Counted from the stretch's first letter, positions 1-7,279 are shown. The stretch is 17,118 nucleotides of DNA from JBCCWR01 sp039193385 (GCA_039193385.1 JBCCWR010000042.1:1-17118), one strand, 5' to 3'. Made by a program: numbers and translations. The notes: a model not told the origin generated them from the sequence alone.

Positions 1-983
1 GCCTTGCCCGGGCACTACAAGAACAGGACATCCCTTCATCTCTTCTCTGTGAAACATGGCAGACAAAAAACTCGCCCTTCAGCAAAATCCACACGCTTCA
101 TCAAAGAATCCACTGCATTCAAGAATTCTCCGAGATTGCTAACCGAAAGCTCCAGGAGCTTTCCAACAATCACATTATTTTTGCTATGGAACGGGGCATC
201 TGTGCTCATGTTTACCGCGCTGGCGATGGCGTACATGCTGCCTGGTTATCCAGACGTGCAAATGCTACTCCTAAAATTATTAGACATTGCAAAAATATTT
301 TTAATACAAAAAACAAGATTTACCGGAAACTTGAACAATTTACCTTCAACATAAAGAATACGGAGCAGATCATCGCTAACTCTGCCATGGTCAAAAATGA
401 TATTCTAAAATTCACCAATTATCCTGAAACAAAGATATCTGTTATCCATAATGGCGTTAAAATAGAACGCTTTTCGTCTGGCAATCGAGACAATGGACGT
501 AAGATCCTAAAATTAGCAAAGAATGATTTTGTCGTTCTACTCATAGGTCATGGTAAAGAACGCAAGGGACATAGGCAGGCCCAACGAATCATCAAACATA
601 CACTTTGTCAGCCTAAACTTATCATCGTTGATAAAGCACAAGCGTGTCCTGTTGAAGATCTTTATGCTGCCGCTGACGTATTCCTGCTACCCACACTTTA
701 TGATCCCTTTGCTAATGTGACACTTGAGGCGATGGCTGCGGGTCTACCAGTCATCACCACCTATGCCAATGGAGCCTCCGAAGTCATACATCACTGTGAA
801 AATGGCTTTCTCCTCAAAGATGCGTATCAAATACGCCAGGCTTCTCAAATAATCGACCAACTGTATCAATCAAAAGAGCTTCATGAAAACATCTCTAGAA
901 AAGCCAGAAAATGCGCAATGAATTATAGCCTTGAGCAACATGTCAAAGATACCATTGGGCTTATAAAACAGATCCAGTATTGA
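1..983 (+). CDS. WaaG-like GT4 glycosyltransferase, 5' end outside window
   Basis: The reading frame is open from base 3 to the TGA at 981-983, giving 326 visible residues. The start and the N-terminal nucleotide-binding loop lie upstream, so the gene is cut by the window and not broken. Internal ATGs such as the one at 186 are not starts, because recognisable sequence (LQELSNNHIIFAMERG) runs through them. Family marks are VYRAGDGVHAAWL, IANSAMVKNDI, the sugar-nucleotide-side IHNGVKIERF, and the C-terminal YAAADVFLLPTLYDPF followed by NVTLEAMAAGLPVITT. The usual E-x7-E pair appears here as D-x7-E. Related enzymes transfer hexoses in lipopolysaccharide core or other envelope glycan synthesis on the cytoplasmic membrane face. 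The stretch between RKG and DLYAAAD is shorter than usual for the family. The gene converges on the sensor gene ending at 991 with a 7-base gap. The family is fairly sure; the sugar and acceptor are unknown. Confidence 0.85.
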   Translation, partial: LARALQEQDIPSSLLCETWQTKNSPFSKIHTLHQRIHCIQEFSEIANRKLQELSNNHIIFAMERGICAHVYRAGDGVHAAWLSRRANATPKIIRHCKNIFNTKNKIYRKLEQFTFNIKNTEQIIANSAMVKNDILKFTNYPETKISVIHNGVKIERFSSGNRDNGRKILKLAKNDFVVLLIGHGKERKGHRQAQRIIKHTLCQPKLIIVDKAQACPVEDLYAAADVFLLPTLYDPFANVTLEAMAAGLPVITTYANGASEVIHHCENGFLLKDAYQIRQASQIIDQLYQSKELHENISRKARKCAMNYSLEQHVKDTIGLIKQIQY

Positions 984-990
984 TAAAAAC

Positions 991-1491
991 TTATTTCACA
1001 AAGTCTTTATAATCCTTCATCATAAGCTTTTCCGGACCTCTCGAAGGTTTCTTAAAATATAGTCCTGGACCATGGTGGATTAATAATTGGGCTAATATCT
1101 CTCGCTCTTCCTTTGATAACTCAGAGGCAAGCTCACTTAGAACTTGAACCATTTTTTGAACGTTCTTTTCATGCAAAGAGCTCATTTTGATAACCTCAGC
1201 CTGAAAAGCTTGTTTATCAAAATTGTCAGCCGTCATAATTTCGAGAATATCACCCCTAGTTTGCATAACTTCATCTCGTAGATCCATAGCTACGCTATGT
1301 ATTTGCATTAGACGCGGTAAAACTTTTTCACCTAACTTAGCAGAAAGCTGTGCTTCCACATTGTGCTTATTAAATTCGGGATTGTATTTCCACCTATCAG
1401 CAGAACGGTGACCCCATTTACCTATTACCAAGCCAAGTAAGAACACGTTCAATAAAAGTGATACGATTAATATCCAAATGGTCTTATTCAT
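991..1491 (-). CDS. Membrane-anchored CnrX/Spy-like periplasmic sensor
   Basis: This 166-residue protein has an N-terminal hydrophobic anchor (about residues 4-24) and a helical, charged periplasmic domain of the heavy-metal-resistance / CnrX / CpxP type. I place the start at the ATG at 1491, since GGGAG lies about 5 bases upstream and the anchor follows at once; the ORF can be extended 10 codons to 1521. The start overlaps the stop of the anti-sigma gene by 8 bases, which suggests translational coupling. The segment IMTADNFDKQAF plus LSKEEREILAQLLIHH matches the secreted paralogue at 2402-2863 (LMAAEKFDEQAF, WSAEERQAVAYVLQSH). No Cys is present; His and Met residues could bind metal. In CnrYXH systems this protein binds the ligand and controls release of the sigma factor by the anti-sigma. 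The ligand here is unknown. Confidence 0.75.
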   Translation of the reverse strand: MNKTIWILIVSLLLNVFLLGLVIGKWGHRSADRWKYNPEFNKHNVEAQLSAKLGEKVLPRLMQIHSVAMDLRDEVMQTRGDILEIMTADNFDKQAFQAEVIKMSSLHEKNVQKMVQVLSELASELSKEEREILAQLLIHHGPGLYFKKPSRGPEKLMMKDYKDFVK

Positions 1492-1777
1492 AAATTCTCC
1501 CGTTGTAAGCAAAATAATCACTCCATGTTACATCTTTAGATTGTGTGAACATAAGTTCTTCCTGTTGATTATCTAGAATATAACCTGCAACTAATCCCAA
1601 CAACATCAGACACACAGCTACAACCGTCAATTTAGTTGAGAATAATAGAGACCATACACTCAGTTCATTCTTACTTGCAGGCGTAAGTGATGCATTAATA
1701 ATGCGGTCTGTCAGCCAAGGGCTAACTTCAGGCTCGCGTCTATTCTTCATGATATTTTCCAATTCTTGATCTGTCAT
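1484..1777 (-). CDS. Small single-TM putative anti-sigma factor
   Basis: The product has 97 residues: a cytoplasmic N-terminus of about 48, one transmembrane helix at about 50-68 (LTVVAVCLMLLGLVAGYIL), and a short periplasmic tail rich in aromatics. The start ATG at 1777 overlaps the sigma stop in an ATGA arrangement, the classic coupling of an ECF sigma with its anti-sigma. The N-terminal VSPWLTDRIINAS resembles the short sigma-binding helices of one-TM anti-sigma factors such as CnrY, but there is no zinc-binding ZAS motif. By position and topology it should hold the ECF sigma at the membrane until the adjacent sensor signals. The call rests mainly on context, because sequence conservation in this class is low. 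Confidence 0.7.
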   Translation of the reverse strand: MTDQELENIMKNRREPEVSPWLTDRIINASLTPASKNELSVWSLLFSTKLTVVAVCLMLLGLVAGYILDNQQEELMFTQSKDVTWSDYFAYNGRIYE

Positions 1778-2322
1778 AACGCACCTTCTAGTTTTAATTC
1801 TTTTTTCAAAGCACTTTTTCCACGCATCAAAAGTGACTGTAATGCTTTCAAACTAATACCCATAATCATAGCAGCCTCTTTATTACTCAATTCCTCATAA
1901 AAGCAAAGATTAAGAGCAGTCTGCTGCCTTTCAGGCAATAACCGGATAGCCTTTTCTAACTGTCGCTGTTGTTCCAGATTTTTTAAAATCTCTATTCGAT
2001 CAGGATTTTCTGTTGGTATCTCAAGAAGGTTATCCACAAGTATAGGCTTACGCTTCTTTTTGTAGTCCAAAGCCAAATTTAGGGTAATGCGATAAAACCA
2101 AGTCGTAAACTTTGTCATTTTGCGCCTATTCCACATTCCAGATTTTCTCCATATGCGTAGAAAAGCTTCTTGTACAACATCTTCAGCATCACCTCTATCT
2201 CCCAAAACTCTATAGGCCAAAGAATAATATTTATCAGTATGACGACGAACTAGAACTGTAAAAGCTTCATGCCGCTGTTGGCATATTTGTTCCATCAGGT
2301 CTTCGTCGCTGTTTACTTCCAT
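1774..2322 (-). CDS. ECF-type RNA polymerase sigma factor
   Basis: From the ATG at 2322 the protein has 182 residues, a usual ECF length. Region 2 holds YSLAYRVLGDRGDAEDVVQE with AFLRIWRK, followed by FTTWFYRITLNLALDYKKK (core binding and -10 recognition). Region 4 holds IRLLPERQQTALNLCFYEEL with KEAAMIMGIS and the helix ALQSLLMRGKSALKKEL, which reads the -35 element. A longer frame from a GTG at 2376 is possible, but it has no Shine-Dalgarno sequence and its first codons form one arm and the loop of a perfect hairpin (2350-2378), so I prefer 2322. The Shine-Dalgarno signal at 2322 is also weak (AAAGAAA). The gene is followed with a 4-base overlap by the putative anti-sigma and then the sensor, which points to a periplasm-responsive sigma of the CnrH/RpoE kind. 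Confidence 0.92.
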   Translation of the reverse strand: MEVNSDEDLMEQICQQRHEAFTVLVRRHTDKYYSLAYRVLGDRGDAEDVVQEAFLRIWRKSGMWNRRKMTKFTTWFYRITLNLALDYKKKRKPILVDNLLEIPTENPDRIEILKNLEQQRQLEKAIRLLPERQQTALNLCFYEELSNKEAAMIMGISLKALQSLLMRGKSALKKELKLEGAL

Positions 2323-2349
2323 TTTCTTTAATAATCTTAATACTAAATT

Positions 2350-2378
2350 CAGTGAGTCAGAGTGACGCTGACTCACTG
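2350..2378 (-). promoter_or_regulatory. Perfect 11-bp inverted repeat before the ECF sigma gene
   Basis: On the plus strand CAGTGAGTCAG (2350-2360) and CTGACTCACTG (2368-2378) are exact reverse complements around the 7-base loop AGTGACG. The hairpin sits 23 bases after the stop of the secreted sensor gene and about 28 bases before my chosen sigma start. In the minus-strand transcript it is followed by GAATTTAGTATT, which is not a strong U-run. It therefore looks more like an attenuator, an mRNA processing or stabilising stem, or a protein-binding dyad than a full terminator. Such an element could make the secreted sensor more abundant than the sigma. Confidence 0.7.
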
Positions 2379-2401
2379 CAACAAAAGATTATGCTCTCTT
2401 T

Positions 2402-2863
2402 TTAGTCGAAAATAGTTCCATGTCCTTTGTCATGACGTTTCATCTTATCAAGCATTTTGGAACGATGACTTTGTAAGACATAAGCGACTGCTTGTCGTTC
2501 TTCTGCTGACCAGTCCTTTACAAGATCGATCATCATTTCCATCTTAAGATCAATCAGTTCATCTTTCAGTTTAAGCGTCTTTTCTGCCTGTTTACGAAAT
2601 GCTTGTTCATCAAACTTCTCTGCGGCCATTAATTCACGCATATCAGAGACGTTTTCTCGCATCTCTTTCATTTTAGGAACAGCGTCTTTTTTCATCTGAC
2701 GCATAGCTGTATGAAAGGCTATTTCTTTTTCTTCGCTAAGAGCCATTAAGGCTTCCTCTGGCATACGCTTGTCGCCATAAGGAACCCTAGCTTGAGTCGT
2801 AGCCAATCCGCCAATAAGGTACACCAGCACCAATACACATGTAATCATAACATTTTTTTTCAT
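2402..2863 (-). CDS. Secreted Met-rich CnrX/Spy/CpxP-like protein
   Basis: The protein has 153 residues from the ATG at 2863, which has AGGA 8 bases upstream. The ORF extends 13 codons further to 2902, but that would put a charged stretch before the signal peptide. Residues 1-25 form a signal peptide (MKKNVMITCVLVLVYLIGGL, likely cut after TTQA). The mature part is helical and rich in Met, Lys and Glu, with LMAAEKFDEQAF, an LTxxQ-like WSAEERQAVAYVL, and a His-rich tail (HRSKMLDKMKRHDKGHG). These fit the Spy/CpxP/CnrX group of periplasmic chaperone-sensors. It is a paralogue of the anchored sensor at 991-1491. It is first in the module, ahead of the sigma gene, and may act as a soluble sensor, metal binder or chaperone made under sigma control. 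The metal-binding idea is inference from Met and His content. Confidence 0.72.
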   Translation of the reverse strand: MKKNVMITCVLVLVYLIGGLATTQARVPYGDKRMPEEALMALSEEKEIAFHTAMRQMKKDAVPKMKEMRENVSDMRELMAAEKFDEQAFRKQAEKTLKLKDELIDLKMEMMIDLVKDWSAEERQAVAYVLQSHRSKMLDKMKRHDKGHGTIFD

Positions 2864-2895
2864 TACTTTTATCCTACTTTGAATTTTATATTTCC

Positions 2896-2910
2896 GAACC
2901 AATAGGGTTC
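2896..2910. promoter_or_regulatory. GAACC-n5-GGTTC dyad upstream of ECF module
   Basis: GAACC (2896-2900) and GGTTC (2906-2910) form a perfect short dyad about 33 bases upstream of the ATG at 2863. GAAC is the core of many ECF -35 elements, and the AT-rich ATATAAAATTC that follows on the minus strand could be near a -10 region. This would suit autoregulation of the module by its own sigma, but no consensus for this sigma is known and the dyad is short. Confidence 0.3.
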
Positions 2911-2989
2911 ATTCATTTAATACGACTCAGCTCTTCAAAGTCTTCGCTAGAAATGAAAAAATGATTCTTAGATAACTCTGGCATCTCAT

Positions 2990-5257
2990 TCAAAGCAAGT
3001 TTAGTGGATCCACATTAACTGAAGCTTTGATGCCATCGGGCCAGGCAACACCACGAATTTCTTCATTCAAGATGCGACTTAATTTAAGAATCGCATTGGT
3101 ACGAATAAAAAGATGATAGCGAAATTCATCACGTAATTTTGCTAAAGGCGCTGGACCCGGTTCGGGCACATCCGTTTTGCTGCTAGCATGACTTATTCTG
3201 GCTCGCACTTTTTTGGCAGCTTGACGAATGCAATATTCCGTCTTGTTTTCACTTTTGCCTCTGAACGTCACCAGCACAGCTCTTGCATAGGGCGGATACC
3301 ACTCCGCTTTGCGAAACTCTAACTCCTGATCCTGAAAACCTTCTACATCATGATGACGTGCAAATTGAATAGCAGGATGAAACGGTGTGTAGCTTTGGAT
3401 AAAGACCTCACCCGGAGTAGAACCACGACCCGCTCGACCCGCAACTTGAACCAGTTGTTGAAAAACACGTTCCGCCGCGCGAAAATCAGGCAACTGCAAA
3501 GCTGAGTCGCAATTAATCACACCCACACAAGTAACATTGGGGAAATGTAAGCCCTTGCTGATCATTTGTGTGCCAAGCAAAATATCCGTCTTTCCCGATC
3601 TGAAATTTCCCAATGCCTGGTCATACGCATTTTTACCTCTCATACTGTCTGAATCCATACGCTGCAATGTTGCCTCTGGGAAAAAAGCTTCCACAGCATC
3701 CTCTATTCTCTGTGTACCAACTCCAGCATACTTATACTGAAAGTGTTCACACTCGGGACAACGCTGAGGAATCTGTTCCTGGTGATCACAAAAGTGACAG
3801 CGTAACAGATTAGTTGTTCTGTGATAAGTGAGTGGTACCGCACAATGTGGACACTCCTGAACATGCCCACAATTCGGGCACTGCAAAGAAGTTGCATAAC
3901 CTCGACGGTTAAGAAATAAGATAGACTGCTGTTTTTTTTCAAGTCGTTCCAATACAGCATCCCGCAAACGTTCTGCCAAAACCACGCCAGAAGCATTTTT
4001 ATGCTGAAGCTTTTTATCACGCCTAAGATCAAGCACATGAATTGTAGGCAACTGAAGTTTTTCCACTCTTTGTGTTAACTTGCTGAGAATATATTTTCCG
4101 CTTTGTGCATTGTGGACTGATTCAAGCGACGGTGTTGCGCTTCCTAACACCACTGCCACATTCTGCATGGCACCACGCACCACGGCCACATCTCTAGCAT
4201 GATAGTGAGGTGCCTCTTCTTGTTTGTAACTCGACTCATGTTCCTCATCGACAATAATGACTCCAAGATTTTGCAGAGGGGCAAAAACCGCAGATCGCGC
4301 ACCAATGACAATCCTGGCCCGTCCTTCATGAATCATCTTCCATTGATCATAACGCTCACCTGCCGAAAGATGACTATGCAATACTGCAAGTCTTACAGAC
4401 TGGCCTTCAAAGCGAGCACGAAAGCGATCCACCGTCTGTCCCGTCAAAGCAATTTCCGGCACCAAAACCAGGGCCGTATTTCCTTTTTTCAATACTTCAT
4501 CTAACACCTGCAGATAAATTTCCGTCTTTCCACTACCCGTTACTCCTTGCAGTAGAATAGGTTGAGATTTCTCTTCGGCGCCTTTTGTTATCTCTTTGAG
4601 AATACATTGCAGGGCTATTTTCTGCTCTTCAGTTAGTAAAAGAGGCGTCGATTGACTAATCTCACCTGTCAATGGATCACGCTCCATCTTTTCTTTCGAC
4701 AGACGCAGATACCCCTTATCGACAAGCGCATTGACAGCAGCTGGGCTTGTGGCTGTGTCTCGAATGAGTTCCGCCTTCCAGGCTCCACCACGTTTACGCG
4801 CCTCGATCCATATTTTTTTCTGAGCCTTTGCTTTTCCTAAAGCATTGAGGACTTCACTGTCTTCAAAATGGCTGGGCACGCTAACCCACAACTGCTTGCG
4901 TGAAGCGTCTTCTTTTTGACGAATGGTACCCGGGAGCACACCACGAAGCGCCAATGGAAAATCACAACAATAATAATCCGCCAGCCAACGGGCCAGCTTG
5001 ACCAGACTGCTGGAAATTAGTGGTTCGCTTCCTATGACTTCCAAAACATCACGACACTTTTCAACTTCAGGATTTTCTGGAAAGGCGACGGCATAGCCCA
5101 AAGTAGTTTTACGTCCCCAAGGCACACGAAGCCTATGCCCCATCTCTATTTTGCCCACCATCGTCTCAGGAATGGTGTAATCAAAACAGCGATCTAAAGC
5201 CACCTCAGGCACAACACGCACATAACTCCTCGCTTGACTGCTCTCCACCTCAAACAT
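2990..5257 (-). CDS. priA: Primosomal protein N' (PriA replication restart helicase)
   Basis: PriA is a 3'-to-5' DNA helicase that recognises stalled forks and loads the replisome away from the origin. The protein is 755 residues from the ATG at 5257 (757 from a TTG at 5263), close to the usual 730-750. Numbered from the TTG, visible parts are the N-terminal DNA-binding region starting YVRVVPEVALDRCFDYTIP, Walker A GVTGSGKT (240-247), the Walker B DEEH box (339-342), GSATPS (374-379), and two zinc sites from eight cysteines (462, 465, 471, 474, 489, 492, 502, 505). The helicase C-terminal lobe follows, with TQMISKGLHFPNVTCVGVIN and QLVQVAGRAGRG. All expected motifs are intact. The ATG is preferred by codon quality; neither start has a strong Shine-Dalgarno sequence. 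The gene stands alone, divergent from the small secreted gene at 5351. Confidence 0.97.
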   Translation of the reverse strand: MFEVESSQARSYVRVVPEVALDRCFDYTIPETMVGKIEMGHRLRVPWGRKTTLGYAVAFPENPEVEKCRDVLEVIGSEPLISSSLVKLARWLADYYCCDFPLALRGVLPGTIRQKEDASRKQLWVSVPSHFEDSEVLNALGKAKAQKKIWIEARKRGGAWKAELIRDTATSPAAVNALVDKGYLRLSKEKMERDPLTGEISQSTPLLLTEEQKIALQCILKEITKGAEEKSQPILLQGVTGSGKTEIYLQVLDEVLKKGNTALVLVPEIALTGQTVDRFRARFEGQSVRLAVLHSHLSAGERYDQWKMIHEGRARIVIGARSAVFAPLQNLGVIIVDEEHESSYKQEEAPHYHARDVAVVRGAMQNVAVVLGSATPSLESVHNAQSGKYILSKLTQRVEKLQLPTIHVLDLRRDKKLQHKNASGVVLAERLRDAVLERLEKKQQSILFLNRRGYATSLQCPNCGHVQECPHCAVPLTYHRTTNLLRCHFCDHQEQIPQRCPECEHFQYKYAGVGTQRIEDAVEAFFPEATLQRMDSDSMRGKNAYDQALGNFRSGKTDILLGTQMISKGLHFPNVTCVGVINCDSALQLPDFRAAERVFQQLVQVAGRAGRGSTPGEVFIQSYTPFHPAIQFARHHDVEGFQDQELEFRKAEWYPPYARAVLVTFRGKSENKTEYCIRQAAKKVRARISHASSKTDVPEPGPAPLAKLRDEFRYHLFIRTNAILKLSRILNEEIRGVAWPDGIKASVNVDPLNLL

Positions 5258-5350
5258 AAGCAAAAATCTTACTCTCGCTGCAGCCGTGACTCAATCTCTG
5301 ACTGTGACAATGCATTTGACAAATGATTCTGACGCGACGAACGTACCCAC
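5258..5350. promoter_or_regulatory. Divergent promoter region of priA and small secreted gene
   Basis: These 93 bases must carry promoters in both directions. They contain a perfect dyad CATTTG-A-CAAATG (5313-5325) that overlaps a TTGACA hexamer (5316-5321) on the plus strand. No good -10 lies 16-18 bases downstream, so the hexamer may be fortuitous and the dyad may be an operator. The call rests on gene orientation; exact promoters are not resolved. Confidence 0.35.
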
Positions 5351-5677
5351 ATGAAATATCTTTTCCTTTTGCTGATGCTTACACTGACAACACCAGTTTT
5401 TGCTCAGACTGGTTCTGAGTTTAGAACTCAAACCTCTAAACCTGAGGAAAAATCTTTCATTCAGAAAACTCCTGAAGATATCTCTAAACCTAAAGCCACA
5501 GGCATCATCGTTCAAATGTCCGAACATGGTCTGGAAGTCATTAATCCTATGGCTGATACTAAGCTTGGCTATGGTGAGCAAAACTTGAGCGAAGGTGTTG
5601 AAACAGATGGTCCTATAGGCAATGCACAAGATCGCAAGCCATTCCACGGTCTTCGTCTCTTCGGTTGGTTATTCTAG
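5351..5677 (+). CDS. Small secreted protein of unknown function
   Basis: The 108-residue product begins with a clear Sec signal peptide (MKYLFLLLMLTLTTPVFA, cut before QTGSE). The mature part, about 90 residues, is polar, low in aromatics until the end, and carries no family motif that I know. Its C-terminus, RKPFHGLRLFGWLF, is hydrophobic and ends in Phe, which is suggestive of membrane association, although the protein is far too short for an outer-membrane barrel. There is no Cys after the signal peptide, so it is not a lipoprotein. The start has no evident Shine-Dalgarno sequence. Its last 9 bases overlap the end of the convergent gene at 5669-6502. The signal peptide and uninterrupted frame support a real gene; the function is unknown. 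Confidence 0.65.
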   Translation: MKYLFLLLMLTLTTPVFAQTGSEFRTQTSKPEEKSFIQKTPEDISKPKATGIIVQMSEHGLEVINPMADTKLGYGEQNLSEGVETDGPIGNAQDRKPFHGLRLFGWLF

Positions 5678-6502
5678 AAGCTTGTCCCAGCCACTGATTC
5701 GATACGTATTACACCGATTCGTCCATCCAGCCATCCATCTCTGTTCTCCGCGCTTCGGATCCGAATGATGAACCCGCCGCTGCAGTACAAAAATCGACTT
5801 ATCCGCGAATTCATCTAAGGCAAGCTCGCCAGCTTCACTGCCTTGCATCTCTTCTAAAACCTGAAGCAGCCCCCAACCTTTACCGGCATAACGCTCATTG
5901 ATATTCGTGCCCTCACCTTTGAAATTCACATAATCCATAAGAACATAAACTCCATGTGGATGAGTGGCTACACGATAGAATTGCTTTTTAACATGAGCCG
6001 CTTGGGATGATTCAAGTGTTGCCAAAATTTTATCTAAAGCTTCCTCCATCCTCCTTGCCGCAAAACGCGCCTGGGTTTTAATTGTCTCAACCAGAAAATG
6101 CCTGAGCTGTCGCATCTGCTCATTATTATATACTTTGTAAAAAGTTTCCCGATCCGGCCAGGGGGCGCCTTGCTTAACAGCCGTGCGAAGCCATTGAGGA
6201 ACAGGATCACCCTGCTCAAGCATAAAGGCAACTACCTTGGGAAAACTTTCTGCAAATGGCCCTTCATAGCCGACTGGATACCAGATGAAGTGACCTATGC
6301 CCAAAGAAGGAAATTCCTCTCCCTTATTCCACATGGTCAAACCCTCTACTGTGCCTGAGCATTCGTTCTTCCAGATGCGCTTACCTATACGCATCGCATC
6401 ATCATCACCCAATTGAATTCTTTTTTGCTCATTGGCCCATGCTATATCACTCAAAAAGACCACTAGACTCAGCAAACCAAATTGCTTTAAAAAATCTCTC
6501 AT
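5669..6502 (-). CDS. Secreted protein with lysozyme-like Glu...GIGH signature
   Basis: The protein has 277 residues with a signal peptide at 1-23 (LLSLVVFLSDIAWA before NEQKR). The conserved-looking core is KNECSGTVEGLTMWNKGEEF (46-65) running into PSLGIGHFIWYP (66-77). A Glu followed about 20 residues later by a (T/S)-(I/L)-G-(I/Y)-G-H block is the arrangement of phage-type lysozymes (GH24), where the Glu is the catalytic acid. I infer a lysozyme-like fold, with Glu47 as candidate catalytic residue. The rest (FNFKGEGTNINERYAGKGWG and a C-terminal WMAGWTNRCNTYRISGWDKL) is rich in Trp and Gly, as in sugar-binding surfaces. Cys48 and the C-terminal Cys could pair in the periplasm. It is divergent from the MurU/AmgK-like pair, which would suit a cell-wall role. 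It could instead be a related non-catalytic conserved protein; the hydrolase call is inference. Confidence 0.6.
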   Translation of the reverse strand: MRDFLKQFGLLSLVVFLSDIAWANEQKRIQLGDDDAMRIGKRIWKNECSGTVEGLTMWNKGEEFPSLGIGHFIWYPVGYEGPFAESFPKVVAFMLEQGDPVPQWLRTAVKQGAPWPDRETFYKVYNNEQMRQLRHFLVETIKTQARFAARRMEEALDKILATLESSQAAHVKKQFYRVATHPHGVYVLMDYVNFKGEGTNINERYAGKGWGLLQVLEEMQGSEAGELALDEFADKSIFVLQRRVHHSDPKRGEQRWMAGWTNRCNTYRISGWDKLLE

Positions 6503-6522
6503 GCAGCCATCATTCCATACTT

Positions 6523-7251
6523 GTGAAAAATGTCACGACAGCCTTTGTTCTAGGTGCAGGTTTGGGAACTCGGTTACGACCGCTTACCCTTGATTGCCCT
6601 AAACCTCTATTGAAAATAGGAGGGCGCCCCATCATTACGTATGCTTTTGAGCATCTGCAAACGGTTGGCATTCGTCACATTATTGTCAACACACACCATT
6701 GTGCAGAAAAGTATGATGAAGTTTTTCCTGATAAACAGTGGAACGGCATTCCTTTGACCTTCAGCCATGAATCACCAGAAATTCTTGAAACGGGTGGAGG
6801 TATCCGAAAAATTTTCCATATACTGGAACAAAACCATGTTCAAGACGTTCTCGTCTATAATGGTGACATCATTACGAACATACCCATCCAACCCATCATT
6901 GACCGACATCTCGCCTCTAACAAAGAAGTTACCATGTCTCTGCGTAATCAGGATGGGCCTTTACACATTAACTGTGACAAGGACGGTCTTATAACCGACA
7001 TAAGACATCAGCTTAAAGCACCCTCAGTAATGGATTGCCTATTCGCTTGTATTTACTGTCTAAAAAAGGAGTTTATTCATCGTATTCCACCTAATCAAAA
7101 AATTTCCATTATCCCATTTTTTCTGGAGTTATTAAAAAATGTCCAGGAAGGCAAAGAACGAAAAATTGACAGTATCGTCCTTAATGATGGATATTGGTCA
7201 GACATTGGAACACATGAGGAATTCAAAATGGTTTCCAAGCGTTTTACTTAG
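6523..7251 (+). CDS. MurU-like sugar-1-phosphate nucleotidyltransferase
   Basis: From the GTG at 6523 this is a 242-residue enzyme of the NTP-transferase fold. It shows the signature FVLGAGLGTRLRPLTLDCPK with PLLKIGGRPI (8-37), IIVNTHH, the ETGGGIRK loop (89-96), and the metal-site NGD (113-115). The SPEILETGGGI stretch matches MurU of Pseudomonas, which makes UDP-MurNAc from MurNAc-1-phosphate. With the kinase gene 28 bases downstream this points to the AmgK-MurU anabolic recycling route that bypasses early peptidoglycan synthesis; other sugar-1-phosphates cannot be excluded. The frame runs upstream to an ATG at 6439, but those 28 residues lack family character and lie antisense to the neighbour's signal peptide. 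The GTG start has no clear Shine-Dalgarno sequence, and only 20 bases separate it from the divergent start at 6502. Confidence 0.8.
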   Translation: MKNVTTAFVLGAGLGTRLRPLTLDCPKPLLKIGGRPIITYAFEHLQTVGIRHIIVNTHHCAEKYDEVFPDKQWNGIPLTFSHESPEILETGGGIRKIFHILEQNHVQDVLVYNGDIITNIPIQPIIDRHLASNKEVTMSLRNQDGPLHINCDKDGLITDIRHQLKAPSVMDCLFACIYCLKKEFIHRIPPNQKISIIPFFLELLKNVQEGKERKIDSIVLNDGYWSDIGTHEEFKMVSKRFT

Positions 7252-7279
7252 AATCTAAAATCACATTACTTCAACTTTC

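Noticed and set aside
4..354. Plus-strand ORF in another frame at the window start
   Set aside because: The glycosyltransferase frame is open through the same region and shows family motifs; this ORF does not.
186..983. Reading the glycosyltransferase as starting at ATG 186, or as frameshifted
   Set aside because: The same frame is open upstream to base 3 with plausible sequence, so the gene simply enters from outside the window.
3703..4038. ORF of 111 codons inside priA in another frame
   Set aside because: It is a shadow of priA, whose zinc and helicase motifs occupy the correct frame.
6439..6522. N-terminal extension of the MurU-like gene to ATG 6439
   Set aside because: The 28 residues lack family similarity and lie antisense to the signal peptide of the divergent gene; the GTG at 6523 directly precedes the conserved fold.
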